A program made the position numbers and the translations under genes. Under the pieces are notes generated by a model that was given only the letters and a program-made list of their open reading frames with translations, did not search any database and was not told the DNA's origin. A stretch of 38,152 nucleotides of DNA from a virus, in the IMG/VR virus record IMGVR_UViG_3300036781_000830, positions 1-38,152 of that record, one strand, 5' to 3'. This document shows, piece after piece, positions 1 through 6,761 of the stretch (position 1 is its first letter; every line of letters starts with the position of its first letter).

Positions 1-132
1 GGCAGCTACTGTTTCCGCTCAAACCCTCAATTAACCTCTGTCAGCTTACCGGCATTAACGACAGCAGGCAGCTACTGTTTCAGCTCAAACCCTCAATTAA
101 CCGAAATCAAAATCGGTAATACCTCATACCAG
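1..132 (+). repeat. Two 66-bp LRR-coding direct repeats
   Basis: Bases 1-36 and 67-102 agree at 35 of 36 positions and are spaced exactly 66 bp (22 codons). The second half of each unit has diverged more. More copies probably lie to the left of the window. Near-identity at the DNA level suggests recent duplication and possible copy-number variation. Confidence 0.85.
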
Positions 133-600
133 GCAAAAGACATCGACGGATATTGTTTCATAGTAGAAACTCAAAAAACATCTAAGGGAATTAAAATATA
201 TTCCGGATATACATTCCTGGATATGAAAAAAGGCTTAATTAATAAGTCAATAGGCTTCGCAGCTGAAAAAGAAAAGTTTTTTGCACACGGCGAAACCATT
301 AAACAGGCCGTTGGTGATCTGCAATTTAAGATTGTATCTGAAAAATTAAAATCAGAACCCATTAACGCTGATACAGAAATGACGGTTAAGCATTATCGTT
401 TAATTACTGGTGCCTGCAATACCGGTTGCAGAATGTGGTTAGAGTCTAACAATATTCCTTATCATTACGAAAAAGATTCTTCAGGTAATGAGATCGTCGT
501 TGAGGATATGCCAATAACGGCAGCTGACCTTAAAAAAATGTTTGAAAAATCAGGTGGAGCTTTCGGCTACGACAAATTCAAAACTCTGATTACGTTTTAA
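1..600 (+). CDS. Leucine-rich-repeat protein, 5' end missing
   Basis: The reading frame is open from the first base, so only the last 199 residues are seen. The first 44 residues are two 22-residue repeats built on GSYCFxSNPQLT, typical of BspA-type (LRR_5) leucine-rich repeats, which form a curved surface for protein contact. After the repeats comes a region of about 155 residues without LRRs, with a short GACNTGC motif near residue 140. I do not recognise that part. LRR proteins of this type are found in Bacteroidota phages and on cell surfaces; a signal peptide cannot be judged because the N-terminus is absent. The next gene begins about 30 bases downstream, after a palindromic motif. A methionine at base 223 could be mistaken for the start, but the repeats upstream in the same frame argue against it. 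Confidence 0.75.
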   Translation, partial: GSYCFRSNPQLTSVSLPALTTAGSYCFSSNPQLTEIKIGNTSYQAKDIDGYCFIVETQKTSKGIKIYSGYTFLDMKKGLINKSIGFAAEKEKFFAHGETIKQAVGDLQFKIVSEKLKSEPINADTEMTVKHYRLITGACNTGCRMWLESNNIPYHYEKDSSGNEIVVEDMPITAADLKKMFEKSGGAFGYDKFKTLITF

Positions 601-603
601 ATT

Positions 604-628
604 TATGTGAAACCACATATAGTACATA
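604..628. promoter_or_regulatory. Copy 1 of the TATGTG-N4-CACATM-N3-TACATA motif
   Basis: TATGTG (604-609) and CACATA (614-619) form a perfect 6-bp inverted repeat around AAAC. Three bases later comes TACATA (623-628), a near copy of the CACATA half. The motif fills the gap between the stop of the LRR gene and the ATG at 631 of the ParB-like gene. The same layout and spacing occur at 5170-5194 and 18647-18671. A dimeric regulator site is the simplest reading. Confidence 0.6.
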
Positions 629-630
629 CC

Positions 631-1176
631 ATGGCAGAAATAATATACCGTAAAACAATTGACCTTGACACGCTTTACAACAATCCGCGCTTTATCAAGG
701 ATGGAGACTTCGCAATATTATGCAAAAGCATAAAAGATAACCCGGAGCATTTCGAAGCCCGGCCGCTCATACTTTCAGACCGGACAGGCCTGTTAGTTGT
801 TATCGCCGGCAACATGAGACTGAGAGCTGCTATCCATCTAGGGATAAAATCAGTACCCACTATTTTGTTATCAGGCCTTACCGAAGAAAAGGAAAAAGAA
901 ATTATCATCCGCGACAACATTAACAACGGCGAGTGGAATTTTGACGATCTAGAAAAGGACTGGTCGGACCTGCCTTTATCTGAATGGGGACTAGACTTGC
1001 CCGAAAACACTTTTGGCGAGAAGATCGAACCTGAAATAAAGGAAGTGGAACTAACACCCTTCAAAAAAACTCATGTGCTGTTATCATTCAGCCCTGAAAA
1101 ACTCCTTGAATTAACCGAATTACTAGAACAAATTAAAAACATACCAGGCGTAGAGTACGAACAGGCCTCAAACTAA
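631..1176 (+). CDS. ParB/Srx-fold N-terminal-domain protein
   Basis: This 181-residue protein has the features of the ParB N-terminal domain: a beta-rich start leading to NPRF, then the conserved GNMRLRAAIHLG stretch, which corresponds to the GxxRxxA box. It is followed by RDNINNGEWNFDDLEKDW and WGLDLP. In phages the latter pattern is usual in ParB domains fused to or encoded beside DNA methyltransferases. There is no helix-turn-helix and no C-terminal dimer domain as in chromosomal ParB, so a role in plasmid-like partition is unlikely. I chose ATG 631; a GTG at 607 in the same frame would lie inside the palindromic motif. A methyltransferase-like gene follows 6 bases downstream, and a radical SAM gene and terminase come next. 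A role in DNA modification or packaging is inference from context. Confidence 0.75.
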   Translation: MAEIIYRKTIDLDTLYNNPRFIKDGDFAILCKSIKDNPEHFEARPLILSDRTGLLVVIAGNMRLRAAIHLGIKSVPTILLSGLTEEKEKEIIIRDNINNGEWNFDDLEKDWSDLPLSEWGLDLPENTFGEKIEPEIKEVELTPFKKTHVLLSFSPEKLLELTELLEQIKNIPGVEYEQASN

Positions 1177-1182
1177 TCAAAA

Positions 1183-1740
1183 ATGAAACCAGTAATTAAA
1201 ACAAACAACGACCCGATATTTTTACAGGGCAAAGTATTACTCCGCATCCAATCATTACCCGATAAGAAAGAAATCAAAGTACTTGAAGCTTTCGGCGGAG
1301 AGGGTGTCTTATGGGGTATGGTTAAAGAACGTTGCCCCGATAGAACAATCAGGATACTTTCAATGGATAAGAACCTATACAAAAAGGTCCAGCTGCAGGG
1401 TGATAACCTTAAATTCTTAAAAGGAATGAACCTCAACGAATTTGATATCATTGATCTTGATGCATGGGGATGCCCGGCGCCTCAACTGGAAATAGTATTT
1501 AAAAAGCAATACCGCGGCGTCATACATTGTACGATGATTCAAACCATGTTGGGCGCTTTGCCTAATATCGTGCTTGAGGCTAACGGATATAGCAAAGCCA
1601 TGTTCAGAAAGATCAAATCAATTTTCTATAAGGATGGCATCACTAAGTTTTTAAATTACCTGTCATTCAACGGGGTTAAGAAGGTAAACATTATTTCGCA
1701 CGATCGCAAAAATTATCTTTGGTTTAATTTGGATAAGTAG
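1183..1740 (+). CDS. Putative SAM-dependent methyltransferase-like protein
   Basis: This is a 185-residue protein with a Rossmann-type beginning: VLEAFGGEGVLWG around residues 33-45 resembles the glycine-rich SAM-binding loop. A later DIIDLDAWGCPAPQ stretch (about residues 88-101) resembles the D-x-D-P-F-G-x-P motif of Trm1-like tRNA methyltransferases. A standard DNA-methyltransferase DPPY or PCQ motif is not visible. The fold call is therefore tentative and the substrate unknown; RNA, DNA and protein are all possible. It follows the ParB-like gene by 6 bases and probably belongs to the same transcript. In related phages a ParB domain and a methyltransferase often form one polypeptide, so the pair may be a split version of that arrangement. 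Confidence 0.5.
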   Translation: MKPVIKTNNDPIFLQGKVLLRIQSLPDKKEIKVLEAFGGEGVLWGMVKERCPDRTIRILSMDKNLYKKVQLQGDNLKFLKGMNLNEFDIIDLDAWGCPAPQLEIVFKKQYRGVIHCTMIQTMLGALPNIVLEANGYSKAMFRKIKSIFYKDGITKFLNYLSFNGVKKVNIISHDRKNYLWFNLDK

Positions 1741-1762
1741 TTGATAATGAGTAACTTGTGAT

Positions 1763-2290
1763 GTGAAATCAAAACAGGAACTATCAAAAAGCGCAAAGAA
1801 AGCAGTATCAACCAGGTTAGACAATCAGTTAAACCGGTTAACTCCTGGTAAGTGCGAAGAGCTTAAATTACTGGTTGCAGAATATTATAGTTTGAAACAT
1901 AGCATTGATTTTATGCTTGACATTTCGACTATAATATTCCACGAATGCAGGAAAACAACATTACGATCATTTAGCCGGCATGGTGACGCTAACTACTTAA
2001 GCAACGAAATCAAAAGAAACTATATCGGTGATGATGGCATACCATTGGACATTCAGGCTATGTTCGCCAGCAACGAATACGGGATACACATTACCGAATT
2101 GGACTTTATAGATTTTATGGTTAGTAACCCATTTGGCAAACACTCATTTTATAAAAATGAAGTGGTTGAAACTGTAAAAGCTCAGATCAAAGAATATACT
2201 GGCTTTTACGCAACTCACAAGGTTATTGAAGCGATCGACAACAAATTAAACAACAAACAAATAGCAAATTATGATGACTTACCCTTTTAA
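1763..2290 (+). CDS. Hypothetical protein, 175 aa, GTG start
   Basis: I do not recognise this protein. It is soluble and rich in Lys, Glu and Asn, with a mostly helical look, and ends in NYDDLPF. That short acidic-hydrophobic tail resembles the C-terminal tips of single-stranded DNA-binding proteins (DDIPF), which bind partner proteins, but no OB-fold pattern is obvious. The only early start is GTG 1763; the next in-frame methionine is about 50 residues in. The GTG lies in ATGTGAAATCA, an 11-base match to the left part of the motif copy at 5171, although the right half is missing here. It lies 22 bases after the methyltransferase-like gene and 10 before a small membrane protein, so one operon is likely. 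Confidence 0.6.
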   Translation: MKSKQELSKSAKKAVSTRLDNQLNRLTPGKCEELKLLVAEYYSLKHSIDFMLDISTIIFHECRKTTLRSFSRHGDANYLSNEIKRNYIGDDGIPLDIQAMFASNEYGIHITELDFIDFMVSNPFGKHSFYKNEVVETVKAQIKEYTGFYATHKVIEAIDNKLNNKQIANYDDLPF

Positions 2291-2300
2291 TCTCAAAAAC

Positions 2301-2444
2301 ATGAAAAATTTAGAAAACACTAAACCTGGCAAAAGAATCAGCGATCCGCTGCTCTTCACCATTATCTTTGTATCGTTTTGGCTGACAATAGCAATATTGG
2401 GCTACTTTAAACTTCTTGACTTATCACATTTTAACGACAGATAA
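2301..2444 (+). CDS. Small single-span membrane protein, 47 aa
   Basis: ATG 2301 opens a 47-residue frame with a polar, basic first 16 residues followed by one hydrophobic segment (about residues 17-40, LLFTIIFVSFWLTIAILGYF), giving an N-in topology by the positive-inside rule. No family is recognised. It sits in a compact gap of 156 bases between two genes on the same strand and ends 2 bases before the radical SAM start. This spacing supports a real gene, although its size makes the call less certain. Confidence 0.5.
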   Translation: MKNLENTKPGKRISDPLLFTIIFVSFWLTIAILGYFKLLDLSHFNDR

Positions 2445-2446
2445 TC

Positions 2447-3271
2447 ATGGCAGCAATCTATCAACCCTCAGGCGCGGCCCGTGAGTATTCACCGCTTGCC
2501 CTCAATTACATCAAAGGCTGTGATCATGGCTGTGTTTACTGCTATGTTCCCCAAATGATGAAGCGTTTCGATGCCGGCTACGTGCATTCGAATGTTTACA
2601 TGAAAGAAGAAAAGTCTTTATTGCGTGAAATCGAAAACAGTGCTAAGAAGTATGCCAATTCAGAACAACAGGTTTTCTTATCATTCCTTACTGACCCGTA
2701 CAGCAGCTTCAACCGTGAAACAAAGTTAACCAGGCGCGTACTGGAAATTCTTTTGAAATATTCTATACCGGTATCAATCCTATCAAAAGGCGGTATGCAG
2801 GTCCTTGATGATATCGATGTTATCAAAGAGTTTGGCCCCAATATTCAAATTGGCGGCTCCCTGACATTCACAAATGTTACTGATAGTTTGAAATGGGAGA
2901 AAGGCGCTGCCATACCCGAAGAACGTTTTGGAGCGTTAGAATACTTACATAATCAGGGTATTAAGACCTGGGCCAGCATGGAACCAGTGATTTACCCGGA
3001 ACAGTCTTTGGAAATTATGGAAATAACTCATAATTTTATAGACGCTTACAAAATAGGCAAGCTAAACCATTTTCAAAAGCACGAACAGAAATTTGACTGG
3101 ACTAAGTTTTTAACTGATTCAGTTACCGTAATGCGCAAGCATAACAAACGTTTTTACATTAAGAAAGATCTGTTGGCTTATAAAGAGCCTGATTTGTTTC
3201 TTCACAGCTACGAAACAGATATGGATTACCTTGCTTTGAAAAACAATTTTAGACACCCTGTATTGATTTAA
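2447..3271 (+). CDS. Radical SAM protein, SplB-like phage family
   Basis: This 274-residue protein has the radical SAM cluster motif C-x3-C-x2-C at Cys25, Cys29 and Cys32 (GCDHGCVYC), which would bind a [4Fe-4S] cluster and cleave S-adenosylmethionine to a 5'-deoxyadenosyl radical. Later parts (FLTDPYS, SILSKGG, IGGSLTF, ASMEPVIYPE) follow the usual strand order of the partial TIM barrel of the SplB/COG1533 group. That group includes spore photoproduct lyase, but many members sit in phage genomes and have no known substrate. Here it lies 2 bases before the terminase small subunit and downstream of ParB-like and methyltransferase-like genes. This favours a nucleic-acid substrate, which is inference. 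The fold is secure, the reaction is not. Confidence 0.8.
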   Translation: MAAIYQPSGAAREYSPLALNYIKGCDHGCVYCYVPQMMKRFDAGYVHSNVYMKEEKSLLREIENSAKKYANSEQQVFLSFLTDPYSSFNRETKLTRRVLEILLKYSIPVSILSKGGMQVLDDIDVIKEFGPNIQIGGSLTFTNVTDSLKWEKGAAIPEERFGALEYLHNQGIKTWASMEPVIYPEQSLEIMEITHNFIDAYKIGKLNHFQKHEQKFDWTKFLTDSVTVMRKHNKRFYIKKDLLAYKEPDLFLHSYETDMDYLALKNNFRHPVLI

Positions 3272-3273
3272 AC

Positions 3274-3735
3274 ATGGCCACTAAATATAACAAGAAGATC
3301 GCGGAAACGATACTCGAGCTAAAAGCTTCGGGCAATCATTCCGTTACTTCTATTTGCAACCATGTTAAAATAAATCGTGATACGCTTTACGAATGGATAA
3401 AAGCCCATCCTGAATTTTCAGAACGATGGGAATCGGCTAAAACCGCATACCTTGACAACCTGGGCGAGCTCGCTCAATCCGGATTAGCCGTACTGCTGAC
3501 AAAGCATGAATATGAAGAGGTAACGACCGAATACGAAAACGACGGTACTAATCAACCTAAGATCAAGAGCGTTAAGAAAGCTAAAAAATTCGTTATGCCC
3601 AGTACTGCAGCCGTTATTTTCACCTTAACAAATAGATTACCTGAAAACTGGAAACAAAAACAAGCCGTCGAACACAGCGGTAAGAATGGGGAGCCAATCG
3701 AGATTAAGCAGATCACCGGTATAAGGGTTGAGTAA
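3274..3735 (+). CDS. terS: Terminase small subunit
   Basis: This 153-residue protein begins with a helix-turn-helix region: KIAETILELKASG, then VTSICNHVKINRDTLYEWIKAHPEF at about residues 24-48. This is the DNA-recognition module of phage small terminases that bind the packaging start site. A middle helical part is followed by a basic KSVKKAKKFVMPSTAAVIFTLTNR stretch, where LPENWKQK is the pattern found before the C-terminus in such proteins. It overlaps the large terminase by one base (TAATG), so coupling of translation is likely. The position directly before the motor ATPase is the strongest support for the call. It probably also helps determine where headful or site-specific packaging begins. 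Confidence 0.8.
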   Translation: MATKYNKKIAETILELKASGNHSVTSICNHVKINRDTLYEWIKAHPEFSERWESAKTAYLDNLGELAQSGLAVLLTKHEYEEVTTEYENDGTNQPKIKSVKKAKKFVMPSTAAVIFTLTNRLPENWKQKQAVEHSGKNGEPIEIKQITGIRVE

Positions 3736-5165
3736 TGGAAATTGTATTTAAAAGCCATGGCAACGAAAAGCAAAAGCTAGCTTACATCTATTGGGCTGAC
3801 AATGTTACTAAAGATATTGCGTATGGTGGTTCCAAAGGTTCGGGTAAATCTTATTTGGGTTGCTCTCTTATCTTCGGTGATGCTTTAATGTATCCCGGTA
3901 CCAACTATTTCATAGCCCGTAAAAAGCTTAACGATCTTCGTAAATTTACCGTTCCCACCATCTACGAAGTATTACAAAACTTCGGCATCACTGCTAACTA
4001 CTATAATTTCAATGGCCAGGATAATGTTTTCACCTTAGCCAATGGTAGTAAAGTATTTTTGCTTGAAGCTAAGTGGATGCCATCGGACCCGCTCTATTTC
4101 CGTTTCGGCTCAATGCAGATGACGCGCGGCATGATCGAAGAGGCCGGGGAGTTTGAAGAAGCTGCAAAGAATAACCTTCATGCAAGTATTGGCCGCTGGC
4201 GAAATGAAGAATACGGACTTATAGGCAAGCTGATTCAAACCTGTAACCCTGCAAAGAATTACTTATACCGGGATTACTACAAGGCTAATAAAGAAAAAAT
4301 ATTACCACTTTGGCGCAAATTCATACAGGCCTTACCACAGGATAATAAAAAGTTGCCGCCTGGTTATCTTGAAACCCTTAACGATATCTTAGACGATGAT
4401 CAGAAAGAGCGTCTGTTAAAGGGTAACTGGGAATATGACGACGACCCGGCTATTTTAATCCATTACGATAGCATCATTAATTCATTCAGTAATACCCACG
4501 TACAGGCCACCGGTAAACGGTTTATAACTTGCGACGTGGCCAGGTTCGGCAATGATAAAACAATTATCATTCCGTGGGATGGATGGAAAGCATTAACCAT
4601 TAGAGTTTACCCGCGGACTAAGGTTACGGAAACGGCAGACCACATTAAAAAGCTAAAAAAAGAGTATGGCGTTTTGATGAGTAATGTTATAGTGGACGAG
4701 GACGGTATCGGCGGCGGGGTAGTTGACATTTTGGGTTGCCGCGGCTTTGTTGCTAATAGCCGGGCGGTTGTAAACAAGAATGCACAAAAAATTGATAGCC
4801 GGGATAACAACACAGCCGGCATAGATATAAAGGAAAACTTCGATAACCTTAAAAGTCAATGTTACTTCAAACTGGCTGATAAATTTAACAATGGCTTGAT
4901 TGATCTATCTGAATTACGCAGCTATGCCGAACCTATCACCGAAGAGCTGGAACAGGTTAAACAAAAAGATGTTGACAGCGATCTAAAAAAGGGTGTCATA
5001 CCAAAAGATAAAGTAAAAGAGCTGATCGGCAGGAGTCCGGATTATAGCGATACGCTTATGATGCGGATGTGGTTTGATCTATTCATAGAAACCGGCAAGA
5101 TAAAAACTTCATTACCCTACGCTGGTGATGATCATTTCAAATCTGATTTTGATTTGGTACGCTAA
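3735..5165 (+). CDS. terL: Terminase large subunit (packaging ATPase and nuclease)
   Basis: This 476-residue protein is the DNA-packaging motor. A Walker A loop GGSKGSGKS is at residues 31-39, and an acidic GMIEEAGEFEE segment near residue 135 fits the Walker B region with its catalytic glutamate. In the second half, CDVARFGNDKT with Asp267 and VIVDEDGIGGG with Asp321 match the RNase H-like nuclease domain that cuts concatemers by two-metal catalysis. A third acidic position is provided near the C-terminal SPDYSDTLMM segment. The length is normal for the family. The gene shares one base with terS. After its stop come 64 non-coding bases with the second copy of the palindromic motif, which separates packaging from tail genes. 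Confidence 0.93.
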   Translation: MEIVFKSHGNEKQKLAYIYWADNVTKDIAYGGSKGSGKSYLGCSLIFGDALMYPGTNYFIARKKLNDLRKFTVPTIYEVLQNFGITANYYNFNGQDNVFTLANGSKVFLLEAKWMPSDPLYFRFGSMQMTRGMIEEAGEFEEAAKNNLHASIGRWRNEEYGLIGKLIQTCNPAKNYLYRDYYKANKEKILPLWRKFIQALPQDNKKLPPGYLETLNDILDDDQKERLLKGNWEYDDDPAILIHYDSIINSFSNTHVQATGKRFITCDVARFGNDKTIIIPWDGWKALTIRVYPRTKVTETADHIKKLKKEYGVLMSNVIVDEDGIGGGVVDILGCRGFVANSRAVVNKNAQKIDSRDNNTAGIDIKENFDNLKSQCYFKLADKFNNGLIDLSELRSYAEPITEELEQVKQKDVDSDLKKGVIPKDKVKELIGRSPDYSDTLMMRMWFDLFIETGKIKTSLPYAGDDHFKSDFDLVR

Positions 5166-5169
5166 AATA

Positions 5170-5194
5170 TATGTGAAATCACATCAATTACATA
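5170..5194. promoter_or_regulatory. Copy 2 of the TATGTG-N4-CACATM-N3-TACATA motif
   Basis: ATGTGA and TCACAT (5171-5184) form a 6-bp inverted repeat around AA, and TACATA follows at 5189-5194 with the same spacing as in the other two copies. It lies in the 64-base gap after the terminase, in front of the tail block. A weak promoter-like element TAACTTTA (5218-5225) lies between the motif and the GTG at 5230. Confidence 0.6.
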
Positions 5195-5229
5195 TTGCTA
5201 TTATCAAAATTAGTTCCTAACTTTATGCC

Positions 5230-5472
5230 GTGATAACCAAAACATTAACCAATTTATTCACAGGCATTTTCAAGAAGAAGCGTAAACCTGAACCGCTAAC
5301 ATATAATTACGCTAAAATGGTAGCAATCAACAAATACGGCCATGTTGTAACCAGTAAGGAAGTTATAGCTATAGCAGACCAAAACGGTATATTTATTTCT
5401 ATTCAACATGCTCCGGAAGTTACATGGTATAGAATTTATGGTGGGAAAACCGAAAATGTAGTAATAAAATGA
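5230..5472 (+). CDS. Hypothetical protein, 80 aa
   Basis: A GTG start gives MITKTLTNLFTGIFKKKRK, then a small domain ending in TWYRIYGG. The N-terminal 18 residues are amphipathic and end in a basic patch, which might associate with membranes. The family is not recognised. Its first 17 bases after the initial G are the same as those at the start of the following chaperone gene (5470-5486), and both proteins begin MITKTL. This suggests that the gene was added by duplication of, or recombination at, a start region. It overlaps the next gene by 4 bases (ATGA). Confidence 0.6.
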   Translation: MITKTLTNLFTGIFKKKRKPEPLTYNYAKMVAINKYGHVVTSKEVIAIADQNGIFISIQHAPEVTWYRIYGGKTENVVIK

Positions 5473-5486
5473 TAACCAAAACATTA
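5231..5486 (+). repeat. 17-bp duplicated gene start, copies 239 bp apart
   Basis: TGATAACCAAAACATTA occurs at 5231-5247 and at 5470-5486, each time as the first codons of a gene. The 17 identical bases frame the small gene at 5230 and are a possible trace of its insertion. Chance is unlikely for 17 bases at the two starts. Confidence 0.7.
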
Positions 5487-6200
5487 CGGACTACATCCGG
5501 CTCAATTAAGGTTACTATACCTAACAGCATAAACGAATACAAGATCAGCCAGTTAATAGAAATTCAGGAAGCGCAAGACCTGAACGATCTAAAAGTTATT
5601 TCTATCCTGTCAGGTATCAGCGAAGATGTTTTAAATAATATACTGGATTACCGGGACCTGTCACAATTTAATGATGCTGTTCAGTCATTAAGCTACCAGG
5701 TAGCCAATAATTATAAAGGAAGCGAGATACCTAAGTTCTTGGTATTCGGCACAAAGAAAATAAAGCTGTTCGGTGTTTTTCACATTGAACGTGATCATAA
5801 AATTGATGTTATTCATAATCTATCTATTGAGCCTGCAGGTGCATTTTTAGCAAGCAGGAATATTATAGTAGATGAAATTAACAAGCATCAAAAAATATAC
5901 GGTGAGGAAAATTGGAAAGAAAATTTCATGCCGTCTATTGATTCAATGGCCCAGGTGTTAGGCCATTATTTTTATTGCCGTGTTACTGGATTGCCTTATG
6001 TTGAACAGAAAGCAGAATCTTTCAAAGAAGAGATTTTAAAACTGCCGATACAACAGGTATTACCCATAGCAAGGTATTTTTTTTTGAATTATCAAAATTT
6101 ATTGAAACAGAAAACACCGCTTTGGCAGGCAGTACGTCAGATTTGGAAAGAAAAGCGGGCATTGCATCGTTTGAAAAGTTCTCGTTCATCAATACGGTAA
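5469..6200 (+). CDS. Tail assembly chaperone, unshifted product
   Basis: This 243-residue reading frame is interpreted as the short form of a siphovirus tail assembly chaperone. Such proteins wrap the tape measure before the tail tube forms. The N-terminus (VTIPNSINEYKISQLIEIQ, then ISILSGISEDVL) fits the helical, acidic domain seen in these proteins, although sequence similarity in this group is always weak. At codons 204-205 the mRNA holds a run of nine T. Past it, the zero frame gives a basic tail of 38 residues (ending LKSSRSSIR) that looks less like real protein than the -1 frame. The tape measure gene lies 7 kb downstream rather than directly next to it, which is unusual. A true assembly error in the T run would also produce this picture. 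Confidence 0.65.
   Translation: MITKTLRTTSGSIKVTIPNSINEYKISQLIEIQEAQDLNDLKVISILSGISEDVLNNILDYRDLSQFNDAVQSLSYQVANNYKGSEIPKFLVFGTKKIKLFGVFHIERDHKIDVIHNLSIEPAGAFLASRNIIVDEINKHQKIYGEENWKENFMPSIDSMAQVLGHYFYCRVTGLPYVEQKAESFKEEILKLPIQQVLPIARYFFLNYQNLLKQKTPLWQAVRQIWKEKRALHRLKSSRSSIR
6077..6085 (+). other. Slippery T9 run, probable -1 ribosomal frameshift site
   Basis: Zero-frame codons are TAT-TTT-TTT-TTG. The heptamer T-TTT-TTT (6077-6083) satisfies the X-XXY-YYZ rule for -1 slippage. The -1 frame is open from here through 6346. A hairpin 3' of the site is not obvious to the eye. Confidence 0.6.
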
Positions 6201-6349
6201 ATAGCATAGCCGGAGGCGACGCGCTGAAATGGAATGATGTTTTAAATCTGCCTTACGAAACATTCTTTTTAAAGCAATTATTAAACAAAACCGAAGCTGA
6301 GTATAATAAAAAACATACTGAGCTTTTGCACAAGCAGCAATTAAAATGA
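6083..6349 (+). CDS. -1 frame extension of the tail assembly chaperone
   Basis: Entering this frame at 6083 after slippage adds 88 residues (beginning FELSKFIETENTALAG) to the first 205 residues of the gene at 5469, giving a fusion of about 293 residues. The section GDALKWNDVLNLPYETFFLKQLL looks like a folded helical domain, as expected of the 'T' part that recruits the tape measure. A separate start would have to be TTG 6122, lying inside the upstream gene with no clear initiation signal, so a frameshift product is preferred. It overlaps the next small gene by 4 bases (ATGA at 6346). Confidence 0.6.
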   Translation, partial: FELSKFIETENTALAGSTSDLERKAGIASFEKFSFINTVNSIAGGDALKWNDVLNLPYETFFLKQLLNKTEAEYNKKHTELLHKQQLK

Positions 6350-6432
6350 GTGGTCTATATTGGGCAATAGCTTTTTATGTAACTGTGATACTGGTAAGCT
6401 ATTTAGTTTACGGCCGCAGAAATAAAAATTAA
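6346..6432 (+). CDS. Tiny membrane protein, 28 aa
   Basis: ATG 6346 overlaps the stop of the chaperone extension (ATGA). The 28 residues are one hydrophobic helix (LYWAIAFYVTVILVSYLVY) followed by the basic tail GRRNKN, so a cytoplasmic C-terminus is expected. No family is recognised. It is supported mainly by its coupled start and by two similar small genes right after it. Confidence 0.4.
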   Translation: MSGLYWAIAFYVTVILVSYLVYGRRNKN

Positions 6433-6433
6433 A

Positions 6434-6550
6434 ATGAGAGTAATGTTAGCTTTCCTGATTTTGATTAATGTTATTGAAACGGATAATCCGATGGGGTGGT
6501 TTATATTTTTAGTAGGATGGAAATTAATTGACATACTGACGGAAGAATAA
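6434..6550 (+). CDS. Tiny membrane protein, 38 aa
   Basis: ATG 6434 lies one base after the previous stop. The 38 residues include two short hydrophobic stretches (MLAFLILINVI and GWFIFLVGW) and a charged tail (LTEE). This may be a small hairpin-like membrane protein. The function is not recognised. It is followed by another membrane protein after one base. Confidence 0.4.
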   Translation: MRVMLAFLILINVIETDNPMGWFIFLVGWKLIDILTEE

Positions 6551-6551
6551 A

Positions 6552-6761
6552 ATGCAAATAGTGAAAGATATATTTATTGGTATCGTTGGCGCAAACTTGT
6601 TTATCCTGATGCTGTTAGCCTGCATTCCATGTTATATTTTCATTTATATTTTAATACAGGATAGTAACAATCACTTATTAAAGTCAGCATCATTCGAAGA
6701 GTATACGATAGCGTTTTTTACCTGTTATTGGGATTTATACCTAGCATTTTTAAAACAATGA
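6552..6761 (+). CDS. Small membrane protein, 69 aa
   Basis: This 69-residue protein has a strong hydrophobic segment at residues 8-35 (FIGIVGANLFILMLLACIP and onward), then a polar part and an aromatic C-terminus. It is the third small membrane protein in a row between the chaperone and the tail-completion genes. Its stop overlaps the ATG of the next gene (ATGA at 6758). No family is recognised; holin-like, anti-holin or superinfection-exclusion roles are possible but untested. Confidence 0.5.
   Translation: MQIVKDIFIGIVGANLFILMLLACIPCYIFIYILIQDSNNHLLKSASFEEYTIAFFTCYWDLYLAFLKQ

Noticed and set aside
1-132. CRISPR array at the left edge
   Set aside because: The 36-base repeats at 66-base spacing are in frame and translate into leucine-rich repeats, with only two copies.
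1759-1771. Fourth copy of the late motif
   Set aside because: ATGTGAAATCA matches the left half, but the CACAT half and TACATA are missing, so it is not counted.
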